The notes: generated by a model not told the origin, from the sequence alone. A stretch of 64,000 bases of DNA from Stieleria bergensis (GCA_007745635.1 CP036272.1:6213697-6277696), one strand, 5' to 3'. Numbered from the stretch's first letter, positions 1 through 10,222 are shown. A program made the numbers and translations.

Positions 1-56
1 CGTCGCTAAACCAAACCGTCGCCCAGCCCCAACAGGCCGGGACTGTGAGCGACGAG

Positions 57-458
57 TCACTTTACCTTGTAGCCGATTTCTTTCAGCTTCTTTGTGACGG
101 CAAAAACTTGGTCCCCTTGTAGCTCAACAAGGTCCGGATCGGATTTGACTGTCCCTCCGGCTCCGCAAGCCGACTGCAGCGTAGCCAGCAACGCGGGCAG
201 ATCATTAGCCTGATGCGTCAATCCCGCGATCACCGTCACCCTGCGATTGCCTTTGCGTTTTTCAAACCGCACGCGGGCGGTTTGCTTGCCGGGCGGTTTG
301 CGCATCGCCAACCGCTCTTGCTCCTGCTGCTCCTGAGACTGTTGGTCAGCCAACGCCTGCTTCTGAGCTGCTGAACAGCCGCATTCCGATTCCACTTGAC
401 CACACAGGTCACAGGTTGGCGGGAGATCAAATTGAGTCCCAGCAAAAAGTCGCGTCAT
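57..458 (-). CDS. SUI1/eIF1-family translation initiation factor (YciH-like)
   Basis: The C-terminal ~80 residues carry a SUI1/eIF1 fold signature: a basic strand rich in K/R with RRVTVIAGL, then an acidic helix, then CGAGGTVK and LQGDQ near the end. Bacterial members (YciH) are thought to act at start-codon selection on the 30S subunit. The N-terminus has a cysteine cluster (C16, C19, C26, C28 counted from the chosen start) that resembles a small zinc-binding knuckle and is absent from E. coli YciH. An upstream in-frame ATG at 536 would add 26 hydrophobic residues. The ATG at 458 (MTRLFAG) is preferred because the rest then reads as a normal cytosolic protein of 133 residues. The gene stands alone on the minus strand. 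Family assignment is secure; the exact role in planctomycetes is inferred. Confidence 0.85.
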   Translation of the reverse strand: MTRLFAGTQFDLPPTCDLCGQVESECGCSAAQKQALADQQSQEQQEQERLAMRKPPGKQTARVRFEKRKGNRRVTVIAGLTHQANDLPALLATLQSACGAGGTVKSDPDLVELQGDQVFAVTKKLKEIGYKVK

Positions 459-934
459 TGATTTTCCAATGGTCAGCCCACAAACAAATGCCAGCAGAAC
501 AAACTGCAGCATTTGATCATAGCTTGGTGCCATCACGGTGCGAACACCAAATCAACGGCCAGGGCACAGCATCCCAGATGCCCCACTGACCGGCCAAGCG
601 ATGTCAAAGTACACCTTGCTGCTTTAGTCCGCACTGCCGGCGCCGGTTGGTCGAACCGCTCTGGCTAACGCCAATGCAGCAGATGACACTTGCTCTCTCA
701 GCGGAACGTCTGAAAGCGAATGTGGAACACCTACGGCGCAGGGCAGGCTGATGTTTCTTCGTAGAACAGAATCTGGCAAACAAGCCATGGTTACCCGCGA
801 GATCCGATTGGGCGGATTGTAATCACACCGAAATTTCCGAACGCCGAAGGTGTTCTACAAATGGCCCTGGTAGGCCCATGAGAACGTCACCAAACGCAAA
901 GCTTTTCGCCGGCAAGGCCTCTCTAGGATTGCCA
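459..934. other. Intergenic region, no gene seen
   Basis: This lies between the SUI1 gene start and the stop of the downstream-coordinate sulfatase. The reading frames here look like shadows without coding character. It should hold the promoter of the SUI1 gene. No convincing -35/-10 pair, hairpin or repeat was recognised. Confidence 0.5.
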
Positions 935-2419
935 CTATTTGCCGGGCTGCCAAGGCTCAGGGCCATCGGGTTTGGCGGACAAGAATTTCGCATCCACTTG
1001 CTGATACCACTGATGCAAATCATCACGCATTTCCTTGACGCGTTCGGGATGCTGATCGGCAACATCATTGGCTTCCCCAATGTCCTTGGATAAATCGTAC
1101 AGGTGAACACGACCGTCTTCGTAGCGTTCAACCAGTTTCCAGTCCCCCGACCGGATCGCACCGCCTGGGAATCCGCCTTGATTGCTGTAGTGCGGGTAGT
1201 GCCAGTAGATCGCATCACGTGACACCTTGGTTTGGCCCTTTAATGCGCCAACCAAACTCACACCATCCAAGTGCTGCTTGGGTTGCTTGGGAAGCCCCGC
1301 CAATTCAAGCAAGGTCGGATAGAAGTCCGTGCTAACGACAGGGACACTGGACGTGCCAACCGTTCCTTCAAGCATGGGAGCGCGAACGATAAAGGCCTCG
1401 CGAATCCCGCCTTCGTAGACCCAGCCTTTACCGCCTCGCAGAGGCAGATTACTGGTGGGCGATCCTTCGCTGGTGGACAGACCGCCATTGTCACCGATTA
1501 AGCAGACAATCGTATTGTCGGCCAGTCCGTTATCTTCCAGCGATTTCAGCACGATCCCCACCGCACGGTCCATGGATTCAACCATCGCAGCATACGTTGT
1601 GTGAGCTTGCAGGATCCTGACTTTGCGAGGCTTGCCGCCGGGGAATACCTGCTCTTCATCAGCAAAGGCAACCTGCTTGTCCAAGCCCAAACGCTTGGCC
1701 TTGTCGTTGTACTTCTGCACCAATTCTTTGGGCGCCATCAACGGAGTATGAACACTGTAAAAAGCGAGATAGGCAAAGAACGGCTGATCCTTGTGATCAC
1801 GAATGAAGTTCGCTGTGTCAGTGCCCAAACGAATCGGCAAGTGTTCGCCGTCCGGACCATCAACCAAACGCGGATTTCCGTACGGAGAAAAGTAACGCTT
1901 GCCACCGTATGGCCCCCCACGGTCATGACCGCCAAAATTAAAATCAAATCCCTGTTTGGCTGGCCAGAATTCTGGCGTGGGGCCTAAGTGCCATTTGCCA
2001 GCGAACATCGTCGTGTAGCCATGCTGCTTGAAGGCCTCCGCCATCGTCACTTCTTCCAACGGCATATGATTGATCAACGGTGCCGGAAGAAAACGACCTG
2101 CACGGCGACCGGTAAAGAAGTTGGTCGCATCAACTCGACTGGGATGACGACCGGTCAAAATACTGTAGCGAGTTGGCGAGCAGACCGGGTTTGCCGCATA
2201 GCCATCGGTGAAACGCGTCCCTGTTTCAGCCAGCCGATCAATGTTCGGCGTTTCATAAAAGGTGTCGGGATTATTAGCACCAATGTCCATGTACCCCAAG
2301 TCATCAACCAGAATGAACACAACGTTCGGACTGGCCGCATGAAGCCATTGACCGACGCTGATGACAACCAACAAACACATCGCTGCGCGAAGCAACGCTG
2401 ACTGAAAAAGACTTCGCAT
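935..2419 (-). CDS. Secreted sulfatase (arylsulfatase family)
   Basis: This 494-residue protein has an N-terminal signal peptide (about residues 1-29, ending LHAA) followed by the sulfatase core. D39-D40 in ILVDDLG are the first metal ligands. C80 in the C-S-P-T-R motif is the cysteine expected to be converted to formylglycine, and the following Y-S-I-L-T-G-R completes the signature. GKWHLG and the later GDNGG segment are also typical. It should hydrolyse sulfate esters, probably of a polysaccharide, in the periplasm or outside the cell, after activation by a formylglycine-generating enzyme not encoded here. Substrate cannot be read from sequence alone. The length is normal for the family. 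The ATG at 2419 gives the complete signal peptide; no clear Shine-Dalgarno precedes it. Confidence 0.93.
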   Translation of the reverse strand: MRSLFQSALLRAAMCLLVVISVGQWLHAASPNVVFILVDDLGYMDIGANNPDTFYETPNIDRLAETGTRFTDGYAANPVCSPTRYSILTGRHPSRVDATNFFTGRRAGRFLPAPLINHMPLEEVTMAEAFKQHGYTTMFAGKWHLGPTPEFWPAKQGFDFNFGGHDRGGPYGGKRYFSPYGNPRLVDGPDGEHLPIRLGTDTANFIRDHKDQPFFAYLAFYSVHTPLMAPKELVQKYNDKAKRLGLDKQVAFADEEQVFPGGKPRKVRILQAHTTYAAMVESMDRAVGIVLKSLEDNGLADNTIVCLIGDNGGLSTSEGSPTSNLPLRGGKGWVYEGGIREAFIVRAPMLEGTVGTSSVPVVSTDFYPTLLELAGLPKQPKQHLDGVSLVGALKGQTKVSRDAIYWHYPHYSNQGGFPGGAIRSGDWKLVERYEDGRVHLYDLSKDIGEANDVADQHPERVKEMRDDLHQWYQQVDAKFLSAKPDGPEPWQPGK

Positions 2420-3073
2420 GATGAACTTCGTGACTCGTTAAACGCGGTGAACTCAATAGAAACTCAGGGCTGCAACACTTGCCTGGACCCGGTGCAGTTT
2501 AACTGAAGCCTTCCCGCGATGCGGCAACAACTCGTCGAGCAACACTTCGTTTTGCATCAGAGCAAGCGAGTCACGCGCTGTCTAAGCACTCCTGAAAGCC
2601 ATTCCCAGATGGCGTGTTAACGCCGCGAAGGTGTTTGCTGCACGCCAGCGATGAACTCAATCATGCGTTTGCTTTGTAACGAAAATTTGGATTCTATCGA
2701 TTGGTCTCATTCCGCACACAGAACGGCGTGAAAACTACATCTGCAAAGGCAAATTAGACAACCTCTACAGGGCTAATCCAAAGCACATCGAACGCCCCAT
2801 GTGACAGATTGCAGACACTTGAGAAGAATAAATCAAAAAAGTCAAATTAGAGTGAATTGACTTCGGTTATTCTGCATCTAACCTGGGAGCCATAGGTCAT
2901 GAATTCACTTTAGGCCAATCATCGCGATCAATTTTCGGCGACGATGAACGTCACCGCTTCGATTCTACTGGGTGTAGTGATTCTATCGATTACGAATCAC
3001 ACGGGCGCACGTGGCACCCGAACTCAGCCAGCCTTGCATCATTCGCATGCAACTTCCGTAGTCCAGCCAACCT
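2420..3073. promoter_or_regulatory. Divergent intergenic region with a candidate promoter
   Basis: This 654-base region separates a minus-strand sulfatase from a plus-strand PEP-CTERM-like gene. A plausible plus-strand promoter is TTGACT at 2857-2862, 16 bases, then TAACCT at 2879-2884. The -35 side overlaps an imperfect inverted repeat (GTCAA at 2841 and TTGAC at 2857) that could be an operator. A second reading frame starting at 2944 also begins with a hydrophobic stretch but stops at 3246; it is treated as non-coding. No other structure was seen. Confidence 0.3.
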
Positions 3074-3682
3074 ATGTCCCGTCCCCGTATTATCCTCGCT
3101 CTGATCGCCCTGCTATTGCTGCCGGCAATAGCGGAGCATTCACCCACAGGCGCGGGAGTGATCGAGTTATGCAATCTACGCGGGGTAGCACGTCTTCAAA
3201 AATCTCGCCCCTGTCGTGCCGGTTTCCTGCACACCTGGGGTTGTAAGGGGCCAAGGCATTGCGGACACGCCAACGGCTGCGACTGGTGCCCTGGCTGCGG
3301 CGAGTGCGACTGCACGTGTCACTGCAACCCTTGCTGCGAAATGTTTACCGACGCGTGCGCGGAACCGGCAGTGAGTTGCTGTGCGAGTCCATGCGACGCG
3401 GTCGTCAGCTCTGGCACTCCCTCGCTCGGTGGAGGCGGCGGCGGATCCGTGGGCGGCTTCTTCAGCCCCGGAATTTTGCTGGCAGCCATTCCACCGCTGT
3501 TCATCCCCGAGAGTGGTCCTCCAAGCTTTGGTCCTCCCGGAGGAAACCCGCCGGTAGACCCACCGGAAGACCCACCGGGCACCACGGGATCACCACTGGT
3601 TCCTGAACCAGCCTCTGTCACGCTGTGGTTCGCAGGTGCTTCGACATTGCTACTACGGCGACGCAAACGCCGCCGCAGGTAG
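3074..3682 (+). CDS. Cys-rich secreted protein with PEP-CTERM-like C-terminus
   Basis: This 202-residue protein starts with a signal peptide (MSRPRI then a leucine-rich core). A central segment, about residues 55-110, is very rich in cysteine, with C-x2-C, C-x-C and CC pairs. A glycine/proline-rich linker follows. The C-terminus reads VPEPAS, a hydrophobic helix, then RRRKRRRR. That is the layout of a PEP-CTERM sorting signal, which is removed by an exosortase as the protein is exported to the surface. The function of the cysteine-rich part is unknown; disulphide cross-linking or metal binding are both possible. The start is uncertain because the upstream frame from 2944 also looks signal-like. 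The last 30 bases overlap the 3' end of the convergent gene. Confidence 0.65.
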   Translation: MSRPRIILALIALLLLPAIAEHSPTGAGVIELCNLRGVARLQKSRPCRAGFLHTWGCKGPRHCGHANGCDWCPGCGECDCTCHCNPCCEMFTDACAEPAVSCCASPCDAVVSSGTPSLGGGGGGSVGGFFSPGILLAAIPPLFIPESGPPSFGPPGGNPPVDPPEDPPGTTGSPLVPEPASVTLWFAGASTLLLRRRKRRRR

Positions 3683-6600
3683 CGAAGATCCGCCGATCAC
3701 CATCTGCTCGGCGTCCTGACCCTGGATGATCAGATACCTCTGATCGGCGGGCAGCGAACCGAGACGCTGCTGACTGCCATCCGGCCAGGTGACTTCAACT
3801 TGAGCGGCTTCTGCTTGGCTACCGATGCCAAAGTTCAGCACCGGCTCGTTGCGACAAAGGTATCCGTCGCCGCCAAAGATCCACTGTGACCAAGTGCGAC
3901 CACCAGCGGTCACCGTGACCTTTGCGCCGATAGCATCGCGTTCGGCGCCGGTGCCAATCAGCTCGAGTTGCAACCAATGATTCTGACTGTCGGTTTCATT
4001 AAGGATGATGGCCGTGGGTCGATCGAGATGTGAAATCAACAGATCAGATCGCCCGTCCCGGTTGAAGTCCAATCGAGACATCGATCGCCCCAATGTTTTC
4101 TGCTGCCAGTAGCCCGATGGATCCTCGACGTCCGTTAATGCAAACCGCTTGCCGAGATTGACGAAGAACTGCGGCGGCTGATGAAAGGGTGCATCGGGCG
4201 TCCGTTCAATGCTGCCGTTGGTCACAGCTAAATCGGGAAAGCCATCGTTGTTGTAATCAATCGCCTGACAGCCAAACCCCAGCACTTGATAGCTGTCTTG
4301 ATAAAGATCGAAAGCAACGGACTGCTCAACGAAACTTGCTTGCCGGTTCAGGAACAGACTGACTGACTCTTCAAAGAAGTTGGTGATATGAATATCAGGC
4401 GTTCCCGATGAATCAAAGTCTGCCACGGCGATGCCCATAGACGCGGTCGCACTTCCTCCGTGGCCGTACGCGCATCCAGTCACAGCGGCGATGTCACTCC
4501 ATTGCCTGCTTTCCGGATCACGCACCCACAAATGATTCGGCCGAATGTCATTTCCAACGAACACATCCAATCCATCTTGGTTGTCCCAGTTGGCAATGAC
4601 CACACCAAGACCCGTGCTAGCGGCCGCCGGATCATCGGTGACTTCGGATGCGGTGAAACTGCCATCGCCGTGATTCACAATCAGCTTATCGATCGCTGGG
4701 GTGAACGAAGCGGGTGAGATCACTTCAATGTTTCCTTGCGCGTCGATCGGAGGACGTTTGACCATGGTGGGATCTTCCACATAGTAAGCCGCATAAAGAT
4801 CGGGTAACCCGTTGCCAGATAAGTCTCCCATCGCCAGCGAACTGATCAATTCACCATCCGCTTTGGGTGCTTTCAGCCTGACTTGCCTAAACGTCCCGTC
4901 ACCGTTATTAAGCATCAGAAAGATGTCGCCCAAGTTTGCGACGACCAGATCGTCGAAACCGTCCTGATTCCAATCGCCTGACGTCAGACCGATGCTGTAA
5001 CCGAATTGCTCCGTCGCTGATGAGGCGGTGTGATCCTGGAACTGGCCTTCAACATTTCGAAACAACAGGTTGCTCCGCTGGCTGACGAAATTGGGAGCAT
5101 CACTGCCACCTTGATTCAGGTACAGGTCAGGCCAACCATCAAGGTCATAATCCAGGACCGCAGTCCCGCCACCGATGGCCTGGTAAAGCGTGAATCGATC
5201 CACCTGAGGTTGCGATGCAATCCAAAACGTGTGCTCCAGCCCAACCTCGGAGGCAACATTGCGAAACCGTACGGGCGGAAGCGAATCGGCATCGACCGTC
5301 ATTGACTGCCGTCCGCTGTTGAGTGAATCAGCCTGTGGGTCATCGACCGGAGGGCGAACCAGTTCACTCAAATCGGGCATCGGAAACTCATCGCGTTTCA
5401 AGCCACACAACTTGGTGAGTTCATCGCCAAAGGCATCTGCTGACTGTGCTAAGCGACTTCGCTGCTGGCTCAACTGCTCGATAGCAGACTGCCCATCGGT
5501 CGCATAATGCGCTTGCACCAACCGCCAAGTGACAGCTTCAAGATCGCGACCAAGCTTCTCCAACCCATCAGCCATGGTCGTGAAAACACTCGCATTTGGA
5601 CTCGCTTGCTGGCCGATGGAGTTGACTGCCAAAACCACATCGCGCTGCGCTGTGTATTGATCCAAACAACGCTCCGCGTCATCTTCACGGCCAAGCGCTC
5701 GCAATGATTGATTCAGTCGCCTGAGCGATCCTGTATCGGTGGGATCGCGAACCAACGCCTCACAGAGCACACGAACCGCTGGTTCGAACTTTGCCTGATT
5801 CACTAGGTGAGCTCCGATCGCTGCCCAGTATTCAGCGTACTGCTGTGAGGATTCATCCGTTTTGGCAAACCATCGCTCGAACTCGTCTTGATTCTGGGAT
5901 TCGATGGCTAGCAAACCGTAAAACGCTTTGATCGATAGCGGCGTTTCGGGCTGACTGGCCTGCTCCTTGAGCACCTCCATCGCCTCTCGGTACTTGGTTT
6001 CGGTGTACAAGATGCGTGCCTTTGCAGATGGCCCGATCGGCAGATAACGCTGACGAGCCCCCGGCTGCGAGGCGTCGTCGTAAATCGCGCTGCCGACCAT
6101 CAACAAGGCATGCAGTTCATCCTGCCGAACATCTCCGATGCGACAGAGCGCCTGGATCTGAGCGACTGCCTCGTGACGCCTGCCTTGACGATTGTAGAGC
6201 AGCGCTAGCTGACGGATGGCAGGCACAAAGGTCGGCACTCGCTGAAGCACCTTCAAATAGTTGCGTTCCGCTTTGTCGTATTGCTCCAATTGCAGATACC
6301 AATCGGCGGCCTGGCCCAAGGCAGGTAAGCCCGCTTGGGGGTCTTCTTCTGAGATGGACTCCAAAAACTTGACCGCCATCTCCAGCCGATTCGTTGCCTG
6401 ATAGGCATTGGCCAGGCGGAACAAGGCCTCTGCATCTTCGGGATCAGCCAGCAAGAGGGGCTGCAACAGACCAATCGCCTTTTGATGCTGTCCAAGGTCA
6501 GCCGCTTCACCGGCCGCTGCGAGCACGGCGCCTCGATCCGCTGGCTGATTGATCGCTGGCTGATTGATCATCGCCTGATCAGATCCGCTCTCCGAGGGCC

Positions 6601-6811
6601 CCGAACTGGAAGGCTTGGCCCCTGCGATGGCATCGGTAGCCAGGGAAGGCGAATCGCCAGCGGCACCAGTGCCTTGCGAAGCGTCGGTTTGCTCGGGCCG
6701 GCCAGTTGGCTGCTGATCGCCGCTGCAACCGGACAAGACCACACTGCCAACCATCAGCATTAGCGCGGCAATTCGCCGAAGTCGCTGATCAAATTCGATC
6801 CACTTAGTCAC
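3653..6811 (-). CDS. TPR / FG-GAP / ASPIC-UnbV lipoprotein
   Basis: This 1052-residue protein has a lipoprotein signal with LSGC (C29 as the lipidated cysteine). Tetratricopeptide-like helices run from about residue 95 to 460. Repeated D-x-N/D-x-D-G-x-x-D blades of an FG-GAP/VCBS beta-propeller run from about 510 to 960; examples are LDYDLDGWPDL, NWDNQDGLD and DFNRDGRSD. The C-terminus (AIGAKVTVTAGG to about 1040) matches the ASPIC/UnbV domain. Such proteins are abundant in planctomycetes and are thought to be surface or periplasmic binding scaffolds; no enzymatic role is established. The start is GTG at 6811, with AGAGGA about ten bases upstream. It overlaps the convergent PEP-CTERM-like gene by 30 bases. 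Confidence 0.88.
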   Translation of the reverse strand: MTKWIEFDQRLRRIAALMLMVGSVVLSGCSGDQQPTGRPEQTDASQGTGAAGDSPSLATDAIAGAKPSSSGPSESGSDQAMINQPAINQPADRGAVLAAAGEAADLGQHQKAIGLLQPLLLADPEDAEALFRLANAYQATNRLEMAVKFLESISEEDPQAGLPALGQAADWYLQLEQYDKAERNYLKVLQRVPTFVPAIRQLALLYNRQGRRHEAVAQIQALCRIGDVRQDELHALLMVGSAIYDDASQPGARQRYLPIGPSAKARILYTETKYREAMEVLKEQASQPETPLSIKAFYGLLAIESQNQDEFERWFAKTDESSQQYAEYWAAIGAHLVNQAKFEPAVRVLCEALVRDPTDTGSLRRLNQSLRALGREDDAERCLDQYTAQRDVVLAVNSIGQQASPNASVFTTMADGLEKLGRDLEAVTWRLVQAHYATDGQSAIEQLSQQRSRLAQSADAFGDELTKLCGLKRDEFPMPDLSELVRPPVDDPQADSLNSGRQSMTVDADSLPPVRFRNVASEVGLEHTFWIASQPQVDRFTLYQAIGGGTAVLDYDLDGWPDLYLNQGGSDAPNFVSQRSNLLFRNVEGQFQDHTASSATEQFGYSIGLTSGDWNQDGFDDLVVANLGDIFLMLNNGDGTFRQVRLKAPKADGELISSLAMGDLSGNGLPDLYAAYYVEDPTMVKRPPIDAQGNIEVISPASFTPAIDKLIVNHGDGSFTASEVTDDPAAASTGLGVVIANWDNQDGLDVFVGNDIRPNHLWVRDPESRQWSDIAAVTGCAYGHGGSATASMGIAVADFDSSGTPDIHITNFFEESVSLFLNRQASFVEQSVAFDLYQDSYQVLGFGCQAIDYNNDGFPDLAVTNGSIERTPDAPFHQPPQFFVNLGKRFALTDVEDPSGYWQQKTLGRSMSRLDFNRDGRSDLLISHLDRPTAIILNETDSQNHWLQLELIGTGAERDAIGAKVTVTAGGRTWSQWIFGGDGYLCRNEPVLNFGIGSQAEAAQVEVTWPDGSQQRLGSLPADQRYLIIQGQDAEQMVIGGSSLPAAAFASP

Positions 6812-6898
6812 TGTCGGCGTTCCTCTTTTCCAATCAGATCATCAAGGCAAACTCAATGATACACCTACGCACAATCGGTGCGTGTCGGATCGCGCAAT

Positions 6899-6934
6899 AA
6901 AAAAGCGAGCACGGGCTTTTGACCATGCTCGCTT
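6899..6934 (-). terminator. Rho-independent terminator of first DUF1559 gene
   Basis: Read on the minus strand, a nine-base stem (AAGCGAGCA pairing with TGCTCGCTT, loop of 14) is followed directly by a run of six T. It lies about 60 bases past the stop at 6998, so it should end transcription of that gene before the TPR/FG-GAP lipoprotein gene. Confidence 0.8.
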
Positions 6935-6997
6935 CATTAAGTTAACAGGAAAACGGTCACCAGTGCCCCAGCGGGATCACTGACGTCGACCAGACGC

Positions 6998-8239
6998 TTA
7001 GTTACGCCCGATGCCTAGACCGCCACCTTCTTTGTTGACCGATGCGGTCTCGCCACCGCTCTTGGTTCCCAAAGCACCCCACAAACCGTAGGGGCTTGGA
7101 CGGCCAGCGCCAGCCTGCCAGTCGCCACCCGCGTTGGAACGACCGTAAGGAACGTGGTTCTTGTCGCCAGCTTCGATCGAGTCAGTGATGAAGGCAACAC
7201 CACCGTCACCCATGACAACGTGAGCTCCACCGTTGTGGAAACTAGACAAGCAGTAGGCACCACTTCGTCCATGCCAACGTTGGATGTTGTAAGTGTTGGG
7301 CGGCAAAATCGTCTGGAAGGTTGAATATTCCGGACGACCATCGGGCCAACGACGACCACGTTGGTGATTGCTGGAACTTTCAATACAAATTGGTCCGCCA
7401 CAATTCGCAATCGTTGGCGCAATGAAGGCCGGACGATCTGGATCCAAAGCCTGCTCGCCTTGACTTGGCGGGTTGTCCCAGACAGCATTGTCGAATTTCA
7501 ACATGGCTCCAGAAGCACGACGGACACTGTCACCGACGATGTTTTCACCGGCCATGATGGTGTAAGCCGTTCCGTCAAGAACGTCACCAAAACGGGTGAA
7601 GTGACGTGCGCGGAACATCCCACGAGCCCAACGCGAGGTCGATTCGGCACCCCAGTCACCGCCCACTGCGTTACCATTGTCATCGACGCCACCGTGAGCT
7701 TGCTCGAAGATTGCATCCCCAGCGCAGACGGTGTAGTTGGTGAAACCAACCTGAATCGAAGACGACCTTGTGGGGTCACTCGGGCAACGATAGGCGGGAA
7801 CTTCGGTCAACCAAGGCTGGTAATTCGTATCCCAAGGACGTGGCCCCATTGCAGCAAACACTGGGCTTGTAATGTTGTCGTTACGATCACGATTGAAAGG
7901 GTTACGAACTTTCTCCCACAACGGCTGCTGCTCCATGTAGGGAAGCAAGCCAACCGACCAGGCCAGATAGTGCTGGTTGTTGCGACGGCCATTTCCATCG
8001 ATTTCGTTCAACCGGTCAGTCCCACCGGCGTTCATTGGCAAGTTCTTGAACGCCGTGTGATAGTTGTGAAACGCAATCCCGATTTGCTTCATGTTGTTAC
8101 CACAAGCCATTCGACGGGCGGCTTCACGAGCAGCTTGGACGGCGGGCAATAACAGGCCAACTAGAATTCCAATGATCGCGATCACGACCAATAACTCCAC
8201 CAGCGTGAAACCGCTGCGTGGGCGAGAAGATTGTTGCAT
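6998..8239 (-). CDS. DUF1559 pseudopilin-like protein (copy 1)
   Basis: This 413-residue protein begins with a short basic leader and a type IV prepilin site: G10 before [14 protein letters not shown], with the usual glutamate at position 5 of the mature protein. A hydrophobic helix and [14 protein letters not shown] follow. The body is the DUF1559 (SBP_bac_10) domain, ending with [12 protein letters not shown] near the C-terminus. Prepilin peptidase should cleave it and a type II/IV-like machine assemble or export it. The family is hugely expanded in planctomycetes and its function is unknown. ATG at 8239 is chosen over the longer frame because it gives the standard leader and has CGGAG nine bases upstream. 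The protein is nearly identical over long stretches to the next gene. Confidence 0.92.
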   Translation of the reverse strand: MQQSSRPRSGFTLVELLVVIAIIGILVGLLLPAVQAAREAARRMACGNNMKQIGIAFHNYHTAFKNLPMNAGGTDRLNEIDGNGRRNNQHYLAWSVGLLPYMEQQPLWEKVRNPFNRDRNDNITSPVFAAMGPRPWDTNYQPWLTEVPAYRCPSDPTRSSSIQVGFTNYTVCAGDAIFEQAHGGVDDNGNAVGGDWGAESTSRWARGMFRARHFTRFGDVLDGTAYTIMAGENIVGDSVRRASGAMLKFDNAVWDNPPSQGEQALDPDRPAFIAPTIANCGGPICIESSSNHQRGRRWPDGRPEYSTFQTILPPNTYNIQRWHGRSGAYCLSSFHNGGAHVVMGDGGVAFITDSIEAGDKNHVPYGRSNAGGDWQAGAGRPSPYGLWGALGTKSGGETASVNKEGGGLGIGRN

Positions 8240-8977
8240 CTTGAATAACTCCGGATACGAGAAATGAAACCCAACAAGGTGTGTTGACAGTGGTACCCAG
8301 CAAGCAAAAGCCACACCCTATGCAACAGAATAAAGGTGGTATGACCGCTAATAGATGAGTGGCGCTAGATAAGCATTCACGTGCGCGACGAATTTGCATT
8401 CGTCACATGTCAACGTGTTGGATTCGTAGTATCCGCAGTGATGAACAGTGCGTCAAGGAAATATTAATGCACGGGTATCGCCTGGCTAACCTGGGCAAAA
8501 CAGGAGACCTCAGCAGACCACCCTTTAAGAACAAACGCACAGTCCTCCAGAACTAACCAGGACTGTGGGAAGCCGCAATGCAATGCGGCAAGCACGCTCA
8601 ATGGTGCTTAATTTTGCATAAACAACGTTTAAAAGCCTAGTATCAGCCTCATTTAGCGAAGAAGGTTCAGACGGGAAAAGTTTTTTGAGAAAAACTGCAA
8701 GACCATGAGGCTGACCGAAGGTTCTGGCGCCTCAATCAGCCTGTCGCGAACCTCTCACTCCATACATACAGCCATTCTGCCTCAAACAAAGACAGACTAA
8801 AAGCAGGAATCCAGCGGCCGCCCTGCCAGAGCGACCGCTGAAAACGCCGAGCGGAAATGCCGGCCTAGCAACGAAGCCAGAACCGGCGGAACAATTTCTG
8901 ATTGTCGGTCGCAAACGACCGACGCGGCACCTCTGGATCAGCACTCCAAACGGAGCGTTGACCCTGCGAGCAAACGC
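8240..8977. promoter_or_regulatory. Leader and spacer between DUF1559 copies 1 and 2
   Basis: The first ~105 bases next to the start at 8239 match the leader of copy 2 closely (the TTGAATAACTCC block beside the start, then the GATACGAGAAA and CCAACAA blocks), so a conserved 5' untranslated region was duplicated with the gene. At 8904-8923 there is a perfect eight-base hairpin (GTCGGTCG / CGACCGAC, loop CAAA), 55 bases past the stop of copy 2. It lacks a T-run and may be a weak terminator or an RNA-stabilising end. A smaller stem (GCCGCA/TGCGGC) lies near 8573-8590. No gene was recognised. Confidence 0.45.
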
Positions 8978-10222
8978 CTAGTTACGTCCGATCCCTAGAC
9001 CGCCACCTTCTTTGTTGACCGATGCGGTTTCGCCACCACTCTCGGTTCCCAAAGCACCCCATAAACCGTAAGGGCTTGGACGGCCAGCACCTTCCTGCCA
9101 GTCGCCACCATTGTTGGCACGACCGTAAGGAACGTGGTTCTGGTCACCGGCTTCGATCGAGTCAGTGATGAAGGCAACACCACCGTCACCCATGACAACG
9201 TGAGCTCCACCGTTGTGGAAACTAGACAAGCAGTAGGCACCACTTCGTCCGTGCCAACGTTGGATGTTGTAAGAGTTGGGCGGCAAAATCGTCTGGAAGG
9301 TTGAGTATTCCGGACGACCATCGGGCCAACGACGACCACGACTGTGTGTCGTTGGTCGCTCAATACAAGGACGACCTGAGTCACAGAACTGGATCGCTGG
9401 CGAAATGAATGACGGACGATCCGGATCCAAAGTCTGAAGACCTTGACTTGGCGGGTTGTCCCAGACCGCATTGTCGAACTTCAACATCGATCCAGAAGCA
9501 CGTCGAACGTTGTCATTGACGATGCTTTCACCGCCCATGATGGTGTAGGCGGTTCCGTCGAGCACGTCACCGAAACGGGTGAAGTGACGTGCACGGAACA
9601 TCCCACGAGCCCAGCGCTCTGTGGATTCCGCGCCCCAGGTACCGCCAGCAGGGATACCGTTGTCTTGTTTACCACCGTGAGCTTGCTCGAAAATCGCATC
9701 TCCAGCACAAACCGTGTAGTTGATGAAACCAACTTGAATCGAAGACGACTTCGTTGGATCACTCGGACAACGGTACGCTGGAACCTCGGTCAGCCAAGGC
9801 TGGTAGTTCGTGTCCCAAGGACGTGGTCCCATCGCCGCGAACACAGGGTTAGTGATATTGTTGTTACGGTCACGATTGAAGGGGTTGCGAATCTTCTCCC
9901 ACAAGGGCTGTTGCTCCATGTAGGGAAGCAAGCCAACCGACCAACTCAGCCAGTGAGAGTTGTTGCGGCGACCATTTCCATCGATTTCGGCCAAACGGTC
10001 AGTCCCGCCAGCGTTCATTGGCAAGTTTTTGAACGCCGTGTGGTAGTTGTGAAACGCAATCCCGATTTGCTTCATGTTGTTGCCGCAAGCCATCCGACGG
10101 GCGGCTTCACGAGCAGCTTGTACCGCTGGCAATAATAAGCCAACAAGAATTCCGATGATCGCAATGACCACCAATAACTCCACCAGCGTAAAACCGCTGC
10201 GTGGGCGCGAAGAATGTTGCAT
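8978..10222 (-). CDS. DUF1559 pseudopilin-like protein (copy 2)
   Basis: This 414-residue protein has the same plan as copy 1: a short leader ending in [30 protein letters not shown], the DUF1559 body, and [12 protein letters not shown] near the end. The two proteins agree through almost the whole N-terminal half and the last ~100 residues. They differ mainly in a few short loops, for example after [10 protein letters not shown] and around the cysteine-containing segment at about residue 300. The ATG at 10222 is supported by conservation of the leader. The longer upstream frame has no coding character. Role: presumed secreted pseudopilin or minor pilin; function unknown. The tandem arrangement indicates recent duplication. 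Confidence 0.92.
   Translation of the reverse strand: MQHSSRPRSGFTLVELLVVIAIIGILVGLLLPAVQAAREAARRMACGNNMKQIGIAFHNYHTAFKNLPMNAGGTDRLAEIDGNGRRNNSHWLSWSVGLLPYMEQQPLWEKIRNPFNRDRNNNITNPVFAAMGPRPWDTNYQPWLTEVPAYRCPSDPTKSSSIQVGFINYTVCAGDAIFEQAHGGKQDNGIPAGGTWGAESTERWARGMFRARHFTRFGDVLDGTAYTIMGGESIVNDNVRRASGSMLKFDNAVWDNPPSQGLQTLDPDRPSFISPAIQFCDSGRPCIERPTTHSRGRRWPDGRPEYSTFQTILPPNSYNIQRWHGRSGAYCLSSFHNGGAHVVMGDGGVAFITDSIEAGDQNHVPYGRANNGGDWQEGAGRPSPYGLWGALGTESGGETASVNKEGGGLGIGRN

Noticed and set aside
2944-3246. Plus-strand frame with a signal-like start overlapping the PEP-CTERM-like gene
   Set aside because: It lacks the cysteine-rich and C-terminal sorting regions and stops early. A frameshift joining it to the other frame cannot be excluded but is not needed.
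7361-8152. 263-codon open frame on the plus strand inside the first DUF1559 gene
   Set aside because: It is antisense to a clear prepilin-type gene, and its translation has no family resemblance. Similar antisense frames occur over copies 2 and 3.
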